A stretch of DNA of 64,000 nucleotides from an uncultured Planctomycetota bacterium (GTDB lineage: Bacteria > Planctomycetota > Phycisphaerae > UBA1845 > UTPLA1): contig CAADGE010000035.1 of assembly GCA_900696465.1 (NCBI GenBank), positions 186,001 through 250,000 of the forward strand. The letters are read 5' to 3'. Shown piece after piece: positions 55,555-63,484 of this stretch. A model generated the notes under the pieces. The model saw only the letters and a list, made by a program, of their open reading frames with translations, did no database searches and was not told the DNA's origin. How positions within the stretch are numbered: position 1 is the stretch's first letter; every line of letters starts with the position of its first letter. A program made the translations under genes and the position numbers.

Positions 55555-57167
55555 GGTCTCCTCCGTTCCATTTCGGCAGTGGGGAAGCCGCCGGGCAGGG
55601 GGATGTTGGTCGGTTCGGGGCCCACCCGCTTCCAGTGTTTGCCGGCGAGGTAGATCATGGCGAGGAGCATGGCCAGGACGACGAGGATCACGATCATGGC
55701 ATACAGCTCCACGCCGCCTTCGGCGAGCTTGCGGAGGCGCGCGGGCAGACTCTGCCAGCACCAACCGATGAAGATGATGGAGAGGTACGTCGGCGTGACG
55801 TACTTGATGATGAAGTAGAAGATGCGGGGGATGCGCATGTGGGCGCCTTCGTGTGCCTCTTTCAGGCCGCGGTCCACGCCGTAGCTGAAGATGAACATGA
55901 AGACCTGGATCGTGGCAAGGATGAAGATGGCCAGGGTACCGACCCAGAAGTCGATGGCGTCCAGCGCGGCGAGTCCCTCGCTGAAGTAGATGACAAACAG
56001 GCCGCCGGCCGCGGTGATGAGGCCAAGCACGATGACCGCCGTGCGGCGGCTGATGTTGAAGGCCTCTTCAAGAAAGGCAGCGACCGGCTGAAGCATGGAG
56101 AGTGAGCTGGTGATGGCCGCGAGGAAGAGCATGAAGAACCAGAGAAAGCCGAAGAGTCGCCCCGCCGTCATGTAGGCGAAGACAACCGGCAGGGTATGGA
56201 AGCCGAGGGAGAAGGAGGAATTGATCGAGGTGGCGATCCCGCTGGCGCCAAGGAAGACGAAGGCCGCGGGAATGGTGATGAGTCCGCCGAGGCAGACCTC
56301 GAAGAATTCATTCGTGGAGCTGGCGGTGAGCCCGGAGAGGATCAGGTCGTCTTTCTTCGAGAGGTAACTGGCGTAGTTGATGATGACGCCGAACCCGACG
56401 GAGAGGGAGAAGAAGATTTGTCCGGCAGCGGCCAGCCAGGTGTTGAAGTCCTTGAGTTTCTCCATGTCGGGGTTCCACATGAAGCCAAGGCCGTTGATGA
56501 CGCTTTGATCGGGCTTGCCGGCGTCCGGTGTGCCGAGGGTCAGCACGCGTACGAGTACGACGACGGCGCAGATGACCATGGCCGGCATGGCATAGCGGCA
56601 GAAGGATTCAATGCCCTTGGTGAGGCCGCGGTAGATGAGTGCGAAGTTCAGCGCGAAGACGATCATCCAGAAGACGACGCTGGTGTGGAGCCCGCCCTGC
56701 ATAACGAGGCCGTTGGAATTCTGCCCGACGAAGTCTTTGAAATAGGCGCTGTAGGCGGACGGGTCTTTCCCGCACTCCGCAAATCCTTCGGGCATCGTCA
56801 GGTAAAGCCAGCAGTAGCCGAGGCACCACGACTCGACGTAAACGTAGTACATGTAGATGACGAGCGGGATGAGCAATCCGAGCGAGCCGAAATACTTGCT
56901 CGATCGGTTCCGCCAGATGACGCTGAAGACGCCGGGGCTGGAGTTGTAGCCGGCCAGGCCGCCGCGCCGGGCCATGGACCACTCGATCCAGCAGATCGGA
57001 ATACCGAGGACCAGCAGCGCGATGAAGTAGGGGATCATGAAGGCGCCGCCGCCATTCTGGGCCGCATTTCCGGGGAAGCGCAGAAAATTACCCAGTCCGA
57101 CGGCCGAACCTGACACCGCGAGGATGACGCCGAGCCGGGTGGCCCACTGCTCTTTGGGTCGGGGCAT
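55551..57167 (-). CDS. Sodium-dependent amino-acid transporter (NSS family)
   Basis: A 538-residue transporter with about twelve helices. The first helix region has the NSS signature WATRLGVILAVSGSAVGLGN with FLRFPG after it, which forms the sodium and substrate site as in LeuT; GGGAFMIPYF and ESWCLGYCWLYL also match. Bacterial NSS proteins import amino acids with sodium. The length, about 30-90 residues over LeuT, comes from loops and a C-terminal tail. ATG at 57167 starts MPRPKEQWATRLGV; the longer frame adds a doubtful leader. A MetS-like small gene overlaps its end, so methionine or another neutral amino acid is a reasonable guess. Confidence 0.9.
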   Translation of the reverse strand: MPRPKEQWATRLGVILAVSGSAVGLGNFLRFPGNAAQNGGGAFMIPYFIALLVLGIPICWIEWSMARRGGLAGYNSSPGVFSVIWRNRSSKYFGSLGLLIPLVIYMYYVYVESWCLGYCWLYLTMPEGFAECGKDPSAYSAYFKDFVGQNSNGLVMQGGLHTSVVFWMIVFALNFALIYRGLTKGIESFCRYAMPAMVICAVVVLVRVLTLGTPDAGKPDQSVINGLGFMWNPDMEKLKDFNTWLAAAGQIFFSLSVGFGVIINYASYLSKKDDLILSGLTASSTNEFFEVCLGGLITIPAAFVFLGASGIATSINSSFSLGFHTLPVVFAYMTAGRLFGFLWFFMLFLAAITSSLSMLQPVAAFLEEAFNISRRTAVIVLGLITAAGGLFVIYFSEGLAALDAIDFWVGTLAIFILATIQVFMFIFSYGVDRGLKEAHEGAHMRIPRIFYFIIKYVTPTYLSIIFIGWCWQSLPARLRKLAEGGVELYAMIVILVVLAMLLAMIYLAGKHWKRVGPEPTNIPLPGGFPTAEMERRRP

Positions 57168-57444
57168 GTGCGAATGTGCTCCTTGGTCGGGGGCGAATCG
57201 AACTTCCGGACCTCGCAGGACGCGATAAGAGGTCATAGGTTAGCGGCGTGCCGCGCTACGTCAAACCGCCCCAGTGCGGGACCGCCAATCAGGTTTTTCG
57301 AGGATTCCATCGCAAAATAAGGTTCTCGGGCGTTGTCGCGGGAGCGTCGATTCCCTAAAATGGGCATCACCACGAAACGACTGAAACCGCAACAGATTCC
57401 GACCTGCTTGTCATTCTCCAGGTGAGCCCAAAGGAGCGGAAGGC

Positions 57445-59202
57445 ATGACTCGTTGTTCGAGCCAGAGGACTCTCTTTTCGATGATCGCCGTCCCGGCGCT
57501 GGTCGTGCTGTTGACGGCTGCTGCTCATGCCCAGCCGGCGAACAACAACTGCGTGGATGCCATCGAGGTCTTCGCAGATATTCCGGTCAACGGGAGCAAC
57601 GTCGGCGCGACGGGAACCAATCTGAGCAGTTGTGCGGGCACCGGCGACGTGAACGATGTGTGGTATTTCTTCGTCGCGCCGGACAACGGGCTGGCTACAT
57701 TCAGTCTGTGCGGCGGAGCCACATGGGACACGACGCTGGCGATCTTCGCTTCGTGCGGCGGCGTGGAGCTGGCCTGCGACGATGACGGTTGCGGCAACCT
57801 TCGGTCAACGGCGACGATCAGTGTGGCTTCGGGCAATGTCTACTATGCGAGGATTGCAGGATACGGCGGCGCGAGCGGCAGTTTCACCATGACGGTGACG
57901 TTTGTGGAGGGCGGCGCGGTCTCGGGGCCTGATGTGACCTACTCGAACATTCAGGGGATTACGAACTGGGGCGCGGTCGGCGGCATTCGCGGATACTCGC
58001 TCGGAAGCTGGACGTGCAATATCGGCGACGTGAATCTGCCATGGAACAGCACGCAGCCGCTTCTGGGAATGAATGCCTATCGCCTGCACGACGGGCGGCT
58101 GGTTCAGCTCGGCATGTCGTGGCTGAAGAATGCGACGGTGGCGGCGGCTTCGACGGGCTGCGGGCCGTCCTGTAACGGGCAGGGCGGGAGCGTGCTCGGC
58201 GCTGGTTGTCGCGACGTTTATTCGCCGAGCTACAACGGCGGGCAGGGCATTCTTGGGCCGCGCTCACAGTGCAATGCCTACACAGGGCAGTATCCGGGCC
58301 CTTCGGGCGGCAGCGGAAACGCGATCTACAAGCGACTTCAGATTCGCCAGACGGACCTTACGGCCTCGCTCTTCCCGAATTCGCTGTACTTTGCCGAGGG
58401 CGTCTACGTGGCGTCATCGGATGCGGCGGCCGGCAACGCACTGAACAACGCCTCGTATAAGCGCTTCACGGTGGATCAATCGACATTTGCGCTTACTCCG
58501 GTCGGAGATATGCAGGTTGGTGTACCAGCGATTTACGCGTGGCGGGACCACGGGCTTGGCCTTGGCGTGCCTGATCCGTCGGTGGAAGTATTAACTGCGG
58601 ATGTGCCGGGCGAGGGTCGCTTCTTTGTGGCTTCGAAGGTGATGCCAATGGGCGGCGGCATCTGGCGCTATGAGTACGCGATCTTCAACCTGAACTCGCA
58701 CCGATCGGCGGGGTCTTTCACGGTGCCGATCGCACCAGGCACGGTGGTGAGCAATGTGGGATTTTTTGACGTGGACTACCACTCCGGCGAACCGTTCGAC
58801 AACACGGACTGGAATTCATCGATCGGTGCGTCGGATGTGACATGGTCCAGCCCACAGACGTTCGCGCAGAATCCCAACAGCAACGCGCTGCGCTTCGGAA
58901 CAATGTACAACTTCTGGTTCGACGCGACGACCGGTCCGAAGGTTGAAGATGCTGAGATCGGCTTGTTCCGCACGGGCTCGCCCGACTCGATCAGCGTGGC
59001 GCTTCGCGTGCCTGCCGCATGCGCGGGAGATTGCTATGCGGACGGCAAGCGAGACGCGCTCGACGTTCAGGCCTACGTTGATTGTCTTCTCGGTTCAGGG
59101 AAAGACTGCGCCTGCGCCGACTTCAGTGCACTCGGTGGCGCTGATCTGGCGGATCTACCATCATTCGTGGATGTGCTGCTGCAGGAAAGCGACTGCCCGT
59201 AG
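57445..59202 (+). CDS. Secreted dockerin-type protein, paralogue 3 of 3
   Basis: A 585-residue protein with a signal peptide (cleavage near AHA). Residues about 30-155 form an extra beta domain rich in Cys (NNNCVDAIEVFADIPVNGSN, DVWYFFVAPDNGLATFSLCG, TTLAIFASCGGVELACDDDG), like bacterial pre-peptidase C-terminal domains. Residues about 160-525 match the unnamed domain of paralogues 1 and 2: NWGAVGGIRGYSLGSWTCNI, NAYRLHDGRLVQLGMSWLKN, SSDAAAGNALNNASYKRF, YEYAIFNLNSHRSAG, FFDVDYHSGEPFDNTDW, ALRFGTMYNFWFDA. The tail is a dockerin-like pair with degenerate calcium loops (CYADGKRDALDVQAYVDCLL). A GGAG sits shortly before the ATG. A terminator follows the stop. Confidence 0.75.
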   Translation: MTRCSSQRTLFSMIAVPALVVLLTAAAHAQPANNNCVDAIEVFADIPVNGSNVGATGTNLSSCAGTGDVNDVWYFFVAPDNGLATFSLCGGATWDTTLAIFASCGGVELACDDDGCGNLRSTATISVASGNVYYARIAGYGGASGSFTMTVTFVEGGAVSGPDVTYSNIQGITNWGAVGGIRGYSLGSWTCNIGDVNLPWNSTQPLLGMNAYRLHDGRLVQLGMSWLKNATVAAASTGCGPSCNGQGGSVLGAGCRDVYSPSYNGGQGILGPRSQCNAYTGQYPGPSGGSGNAIYKRLQIRQTDLTASLFPNSLYFAEGVYVASSDAAAGNALNNASYKRFTVDQSTFALTPVGDMQVGVPAIYAWRDHGLGLGVPDPSVEVLTADVPGEGRFFVASKVMPMGGGIWRYEYAIFNLNSHRSAGSFTVPIAPGTVVSNVGFFDVDYHSGEPFDNTDWNSSIGASDVTWSSPQTFAQNPNSNALRFGTMYNFWFDATTGPKVEDAEIGLFRTGSPDSISVALRVPAACAGDCYADGKRDALDVQAYVDCLLGSGKDCACADFSALGGADLADLPSFVDVLLQESDCP

Positions 59203-59238
59203 CGCGACCAATGCGAATACGGATGTGAATCATTCCCG

Positions 59239-59267
59239 CCCCGGGCAGCAATTGCCCGGGGTTTTTT
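59239..59267 (+). terminator. Rho-independent terminator
   Basis: CCCCGGGCA (59239-59247), a five-base loop and TGCCCGGGG (59253-59261) form a perfect 9-bp stem followed by six T residues (59262-59267). It ends the transcript of dockerin paralogue 3. Confidence 0.9.
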
Positions 59268-59351
59268 AATTTAATTTCCATAAACATATTTAATTAAATG
59301 ATTTATATGCTTTGGAGTGCGCGGGCCGAGCCAGAAAACCAGCAACTACAC

Positions 59352-59396
59352 TTGACATTATATAATATGTAGAACATACTATGTAGTGCATAGTAT
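59352..59396 (+). promoter_or_regulatory. Promoter and PadR-type operator
   Basis: TTGACA (59352-59357) and CATACT (59375-59380) with a 17-base spacer form a promoter. Overlapping and downstream is the perfect inverted repeat ATACTATG (59376-59383), five bases, CATAGTAT (59389-59396), and just before it ATGT-N3-ACAT (59367-59377). The operator would cover the -10 box and start site, so repression by the PadR product is expected. Confidence 0.75.
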
Positions 59397-59410
59397 TGGA
59401 GCCCATCACC

Positions 59411-59770
59411 ATGCAGATTGAACGTGAATTACTCAAAGGGGTTCTGCCGCTGGCGGTCATGAAACTGCTCAAGCGACGGGCCATGTACGGTTACGAGCTG
59501 GTGACCGAGATTTCAAAGCGCTCCGAGGGCGTGCTGAATCTCGGCCAGAGCACGCTCTATCCGCTTCTCTACAACCTCGAGGCCCAGGGCCTTGTGGAGA
59601 GCGAGTGGCAGGCGTCGGATGAGGGTCGTAACCGCAAGTACTACAAGCTCACCGAAAAGGGCATGCAGCGACTGGAGCGCGACCTTACTCAATGGGACGC
59701 GCTGGTTCGCGGCATGGGCCAATTGGTACTTGGTACGGGAGAAGCGCAGTTGTCCTGGGTTCGCTCATGA
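59411..59770 (+). CDS. PadR-family transcriptional regulator
   Basis: A 119-residue winged-helix regulator. MQIERELLKGVLPLAVMKLL, MYGYELVTEISKRSEGVLNL, GQSTLYPLLYNLEAQGLVES and GRNRKYYKLTEKGMQRLERD are the PadR core with its wing; the C-terminal helix is short as in the small subfamily (PadR-s2). It should bind the inverted repeat at 59376-59396 and repress its own operon. The ATG at 59411 has GGAG nine bases upstream; a TTG at 59396 lies inside the operator and is not favoured. The stop overlaps the following HAAS protein start by four bases, the usual PadR arrangement. Confidence 0.9.
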   Translation: MQIERELLKGVLPLAVMKLLKRRAMYGYELVTEISKRSEGVLNLGQSTLYPLLYNLEAQGLVESEWQASDEGRNRKYYKLTEKGMQRLERDLTQWDALVRGMGQLVLGTGEAQLSWVRS

Positions 59771-61530
59771 GTGGTCTTGCTCCCACGAAACCCAATGACG
59801 CCTTCGAGGCATTGCCTGAAGCGCTGTCCGAACTGATCGGTCGCGTGATCCGCGGTACGCGACTGTGGCCCTCGGAGAAGCGGGACGTGCGTGCCGAGCT
59901 GGAGAGTCATTTTCGTGAGGGGCTGATTGAGCTGACGCAGGAAGGGTTGACCGTTGCGGAGTCTGTTGAGGTCTTGCGCGATGGTTTTGGTGATCCTGAA
60001 ACAGCGGCGATTCTGATTCGCCGCGGAAAGAAACGAGGAAGATCCATGTTGTGGAAAATTACCATCAGCGCCGCGATGGTGCTGTTCAGCGTGGTCGGAG
60101 CCGGGGCGGGCTATTTCGCCTATGTGCAATTTGGTCAGCCCAATCCGACGGTGGATTATGTCGCCCAGATCAATGAGCCGGTCCGGCAGACGCCGGAAGC
60201 CGATCGGGCGTGGCCGCTCTATCACGAAATTATTCAGGCGATGGATCTCATGCCGGCTCTTGCTGCTGCCCGGCAGTCGATGCCGCGAGCAACGGATGCC
60301 GGTTGGCAGGAAGTACTGCCGTGGTTAACAGCTAATCGGCGCCTGGTTTCGAGGATTCTGGATGCCGCACAAAAGCCGGTCTTCGGTTACGTGTACGGCC
60401 ACGACTCGGCGCGGGAGTACCTGATTCGGCGCGCTCTGGCGGTCGGCGAGGCGGGCACGCCGGAGGAGGCGGCAGCGCGTATCGACCAGGAAGGCGATCC
60501 GCTGATGCCTCCTACCATCAGTCTGCTGTTGCCGCATCTCACTGACATGCGCGATCTCGGGCGGCTGCTGGTACTCAGTGCAAGAGAACATCTCTCCCAC
60601 GGTGATTTTGAGGAGGCATGGGGCGAGCTGGATGCCTGTCATCGGATGGGCGTACAGCTTCTGGGCGGCCAGACGCTGGTCGAACAACTGGTCGGCGTGT
60701 CGATTGCCCGAATGGCGACAGAGGAAATGCGCCGCACCCTGTCGGAGCAGCATGCGGCGTTGAATCCAGGGCAGATCAAGGTTCTTTCAGGCAGCCATGT
60801 GCTGGTGGTGGCCCCGGAGACCTATCGCGCGAACCTTGCCGGCGAGCGGTTCTTCTTCCACGACTGTGTCCAGTACCTGTTCACAGATGACGGAGCGGGC
60901 AGCGGCCGATTGATACCGAGCCAGTACGATAAGCTTCGCTGGATGGGACAGAGTGCGTCACCCACTCAATCTGATTCTGCCCTGGGGGCGATTGGCAAGG
61001 ATGCAGAGCTTCTGGCGATCGCCACGGCTCACGCCGACCGTCGCGAAACGCTGGAAAAGCATCAGGAGATGTGGGAGCGAATGAACGAACTTCTGGCTCT
61101 GCCGCTGTACGATTCGCGGCGCGCGGAGGCCGACCGCATGATTGAGCGCGAGACTGGCGGATCGAAGGGAAGGCGCTTTGCGCTGATCGCCCTGTTGCTT
61201 CCGAGTCTTTCCACCGCAGACCGGACTTTTCGGGAGGCAGCCATGGAGCATGTCGCCACACAAGCTGTGATCGCGATGGTGCAGTACCGCGCAGCACACG
61301 CAGCATGGCCCGAGCGGCTGGACGACCTTTCTCCGGAGTATCTTCGGCAGGTTCCAGTCGACGCCTACACGGGCATCTACCTGAGATATGGTTTGACAGA
61401 AGCGGGAGTGCCCCTGCTCTACAGTGTCGGCCGCGATATGCAGGATGACGGCGGCTCGACTGAGCTGGTGGAGAGCGGCGGCGGCCGACCGCAGACGCGC
61501 GACATCGTTTACTGGCCCACATCAAATTGA
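59767..61530 (+). CDS. HAAS-type membrane protein, PadR partner
   Basis: A 587-residue protein. The first ~85 residues are helical and charged (LPEALSELIGRVIRGTRLWP, RAELESHFREGLIELTQEGL, GFGDPETAAILI) and match the HAAS/permease-prefix type domain that often follows PadR genes. One membrane helix comes next (ITISAAMVLFSVVGAGAGYF), and then a large, probably exoplasmic, mostly helical domain that I do not recognise; its end (DLSPEYLRQVPVDAYTGIYL) resembles the C-termini of some planctomycete secreted proteins. It is coupled to padR by a four-base overlap. Role: likely a membrane sensor or target controlled by PadR, unproven. Confidence 0.7.
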   Translation: MSGLAPTKPNDAFEALPEALSELIGRVIRGTRLWPSEKRDVRAELESHFREGLIELTQEGLTVAESVEVLRDGFGDPETAAILIRRGKKRGRSMLWKITISAAMVLFSVVGAGAGYFAYVQFGQPNPTVDYVAQINEPVRQTPEADRAWPLYHEIIQAMDLMPALAAARQSMPRATDAGWQEVLPWLTANRRLVSRILDAAQKPVFGYVYGHDSAREYLIRRALAVGEAGTPEEAAARIDQEGDPLMPPTISLLLPHLTDMRDLGRLLVLSAREHLSHGDFEEAWGELDACHRMGVQLLGGQTLVEQLVGVSIARMATEEMRRTLSEQHAALNPGQIKVLSGSHVLVVAPETYRANLAGERFFFHDCVQYLFTDDGAGSGRLIPSQYDKLRWMGQSASPTQSDSALGAIGKDAELLAIATAHADRRETLEKHQEMWERMNELLALPLYDSRRAEADRMIERETGGSKGRRFALIALLLPSLSTADRTFREAAMEHVATQAVIAMVQYRAAHAAWPERLDDLSPEYLRQVPVDAYTGIYLRYGLTEAGVPLLYSVGRDMQDDGGSTELVESGGGRPQTRDIVYWPTSN

Positions 61531-61591
61531 GGCGATCTTAATCAATGGCTTGCAAGTGCCGATCCTGCGGCACGCGCGAGATTGAGTACTT

Positions 61592-61621
61592 GCCCCGGGC
61601 ATGCGCGCCCGGGGCTTTTTT
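61592..61621 (+). terminator. Rho-independent terminator
   Basis: GCCCCGGGC (61592-61600), a six-base loop and GCCCGGGGC (61607-61615) make a perfect 9-bp stem followed by six T residues. It ends the padR operon. The tRNA gene on the opposite strand begins its 3' end only three bases further on. Confidence 0.9.
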
Positions 61622-61623
61622 AA

Positions 61624-61705
61624 TGCGCGAGGGGGGAATCGAACCCCCACGGGTTTCCCCACAGGATCCTAAATCCTGCGCGTCTGCCAGTTCCGCCACT
61701 CGCGC
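61624..61705 (-). tRNA. tRNA-Leu (anticodon UAG)
   Basis: Reading the minus strand from 61705: acceptor GCGCGAG pairs with CTCGCGC at the 3' end, followed by discriminator A. The anticodon arm is CAGGA-TTTAGGA-TCCTG, giving anticodon TAG. A long variable arm (about GTGGGGAAACCCGTG) and T-arm GGGGGTTCGATTCCCCC are typical of a class II leucine tRNA. CCA is not encoded (the genomic bases continue ATTA), so it must be added after transcription. It is convergent with the padR operon. Confidence 0.95.
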
Positions 61706-62002
61706 CAATCCAGCCGCAGCGCCGGCAAGGTCTGTGAGATTCTCGCCCCGTCCGGGTGGCCGGTCAACGCAGCAACAGCGGCTTGGTTTTGTATGCTCTT
61801 GTCGGGACTATATTTATCGCCGCTCTCTTCGCATTTGAGACGTTACGCAGCCGTTACAGGGGTGGGCCTGTTCTGAAATTATACTGGATGCGTGGCTCTT
61901 TCGGGCGGAGGGGCTGCTGTCGGAGTAGTCCACCGTGGCGAACCGCGGATTTTCGGGCTTCCGCCAAGCGAGATGGCGCCTCGTATGTAGCAGGAGATTT
62001 TC
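61706..62002. other. Gap between tRNA-Leu and the DUF1573 gene
   Basis: About 300 bases. It must hold the minus-strand promoter of the tRNA gene and the plus-strand promoter of the DUF1573 gene; TATACT at 61880-61885 is a possible -10 for the latter. No gene is seen. Confidence 0.4.
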
Positions 62003-63379
62003 ATGAGACGGTCGATTTGTGAACTGTTGTGTGTGGCGGTCGTCGGTGCGTGTCTGTCGGCGCCGGCGTCGCTGTTTGCCGAGGATCCGGCTCCGGCGCA
62101 GAAGTCGGAGCAGCCGAGCATGAAGCCGACGGCTCCACCCGCAAAGGTGCAGCCGGTATCGCCGATGGCCAACAAGCAGAGCGATACAGTTGCGAACCCC
62201 GCACCCGGCGCGGTGAAGCCCGCGACGGTGGCTCAGCCGGGCAAGCCGGCGTCGGATATTCCCGAGCCGACAGTGCAGTTGAAGGAGGGCGAGGTTCCTG
62301 CCGTCAAGTTTGATACGCCGACGTATGACTTCGGTCGCATCCGCGCCGGCCAGGAAATCGTTCACGATTTCTGGTTCAGCAATACGGGTACGGGTCCGCT
62401 GGAAATTCTGAAGGTACGACCTTCCTGCGGCTGCACCACGGCCGGCCAGCATGACCGGATCGTTCAGCCCGGCCAGAGCGGCAAGATTCCGATTCGGATG
62501 AACGTGGGCAACGCGAGCGGCCCGATCCACAAGACGGTGATGATCAACACGAATTGCGCCGGCGAGGGCGCGGCTGTGACGCTGCACATTCAGGGTGAGG
62601 TCTGGCAGCCGATCCAGGCGACGCCGACCAGCGCTTCGTTCGGCCGGCTGACGACGGACATGGTGACTAACTCCAGCATGGAGCGTCGCCTGACGATCGT
62701 GAACAACACCGAGGAAAAAGTGGAGATCACCGAGGCGAAGTCGTCGAACCCGGCTTTCACGGCCGAGATCGCGGTGCTGGAAGAAGGCAAGAAGTACGAG
62801 CTGGTGGTTAAGCTGGCCTCGCAGCCGGCGACGGGCCCGGTGACGGGGAATATCGACCTGACCACGACGCTGTCGGACATGCCGAAAATGCAGATTCCAG
62901 TGAACGCTTACGTGACGGCCGATGTGGATGTGACCCCGAACCAGCTCACGCTACCGGCGGTTCGCAACGGCGACATACAGCGACAGTTCTTCGTCCGGAA
63001 CAACACGGTGAATCCGGTCAAGCTGTCGGACCTGACTTCCACAAATGAGATGCTCAAGCTAAGCGTGGTGGAGACCCAGCCGGTGGGCAAGGCCTATCGC
63101 CTGACGGTGGACATCCCTGCAGATTACCAGGTCTCCGAGGGCGGCGACCGCATCATCGTCAAGACGGACAACCCGAGCGTTCCTGAGCTGGCGATTCCGA
63201 TTTCGCAGGCCCCGACCATGGCGGACGTGAACAAGCAGTTCAGTGTCCAGCCGGGTCAGGTCTCGCCGGCGGCCGTTGCGCCGGCGGAGCACAAGCACGA
63301 TCATGCCCAAGATGGCCATGATCATGCTCATCCGCACGCTCAGCCGGCCGCGCCGGCCACGGGTTCGGGTAACAAGTAA
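62003..63379 (+). CDS. DUF1573 secreted protein with His-rich tail
   Basis: A 458-residue protein with a signal peptide (cleavage near LFA) and a Pro/Ala-rich linker. FDTPTYDFGRIRAGQEIVHD and FSNTGTGPLEILKVRPSCGC followed by TTAG are the DUF1573 signature. Two or three further Ig-like beta-sandwich segments follow. The tail is His-rich (EHKHDHAQDGHDHAHPHAQ), which could bind nickel, zinc or copper. AGGAG lies six bases before the ATG. In planctomycetes DUF1573 genes sit next to rhodanese and MauE/DoxX-type genes, as here with the next gene, so a role in periplasmic sulphur or thiol chemistry is possible; unproven. Confidence 0.88.
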   Translation: MRRSICELLCVAVVGACLSAPASLFAEDPAPAQKSEQPSMKPTAPPAKVQPVSPMANKQSDTVANPAPGAVKPATVAQPGKPASDIPEPTVQLKEGEVPAVKFDTPTYDFGRIRAGQEIVHDFWFSNTGTGPLEILKVRPSCGCTTAGQHDRIVQPGQSGKIPIRMNVGNASGPIHKTVMINTNCAGEGAAVTLHIQGEVWQPIQATPTSASFGRLTTDMVTNSSMERRLTIVNNTEEKVEITEAKSSNPAFTAEIAVLEEGKKYELVVKLASQPATGPVTGNIDLTTTLSDMPKMQIPVNAYVTADVDVTPNQLTLPAVRNGDIQRQFFVRNNTVNPVKLSDLTSTNEMLKLSVVETQPVGKAYRLTVDIPADYQVSEGGDRIIVKTDNPSVPELAIPISQAPTMADVNKQFSVQPGQVSPAAVAPAEHKHDHAQDGHDHAHPHAQPAAPATGSGNK

Positions 63380-63395
63380 AAGCTTGTCCTGCTCC

Positions 63396-63440
63396 ACCCT
63401 GGTGGTGTCGCGATCAACTGCGGCATCACCAGGGTTTTTA
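63396..63440 (+). terminator. Rho-independent terminator after the DUF1573 gene
   Basis: ACCCTGGTGGTG (63396-63407) pairs with CATCACCAGGGT (63424-63435) with one G-U pair and a 16-base loop, followed by TTTTTATTT. It may make the following gene depend on its own promoter or on readthrough. Confidence 0.75.
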
Positions 63441-63484
63441 TTTCGTTACATTTGCCCGCGTGCTCGGGCTGGGGATGAAGTCTC

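Noticed and set aside
61545-61838. Short plus-strand frame starting MACKCRSCGTREIEY with a CxC and a CxxC-like pattern
   Set aside because: It runs through a strong terminator and antisense through the tRNA-Leu gene, so it cannot be a normal gene, despite the zinc-ribbon look of its start.
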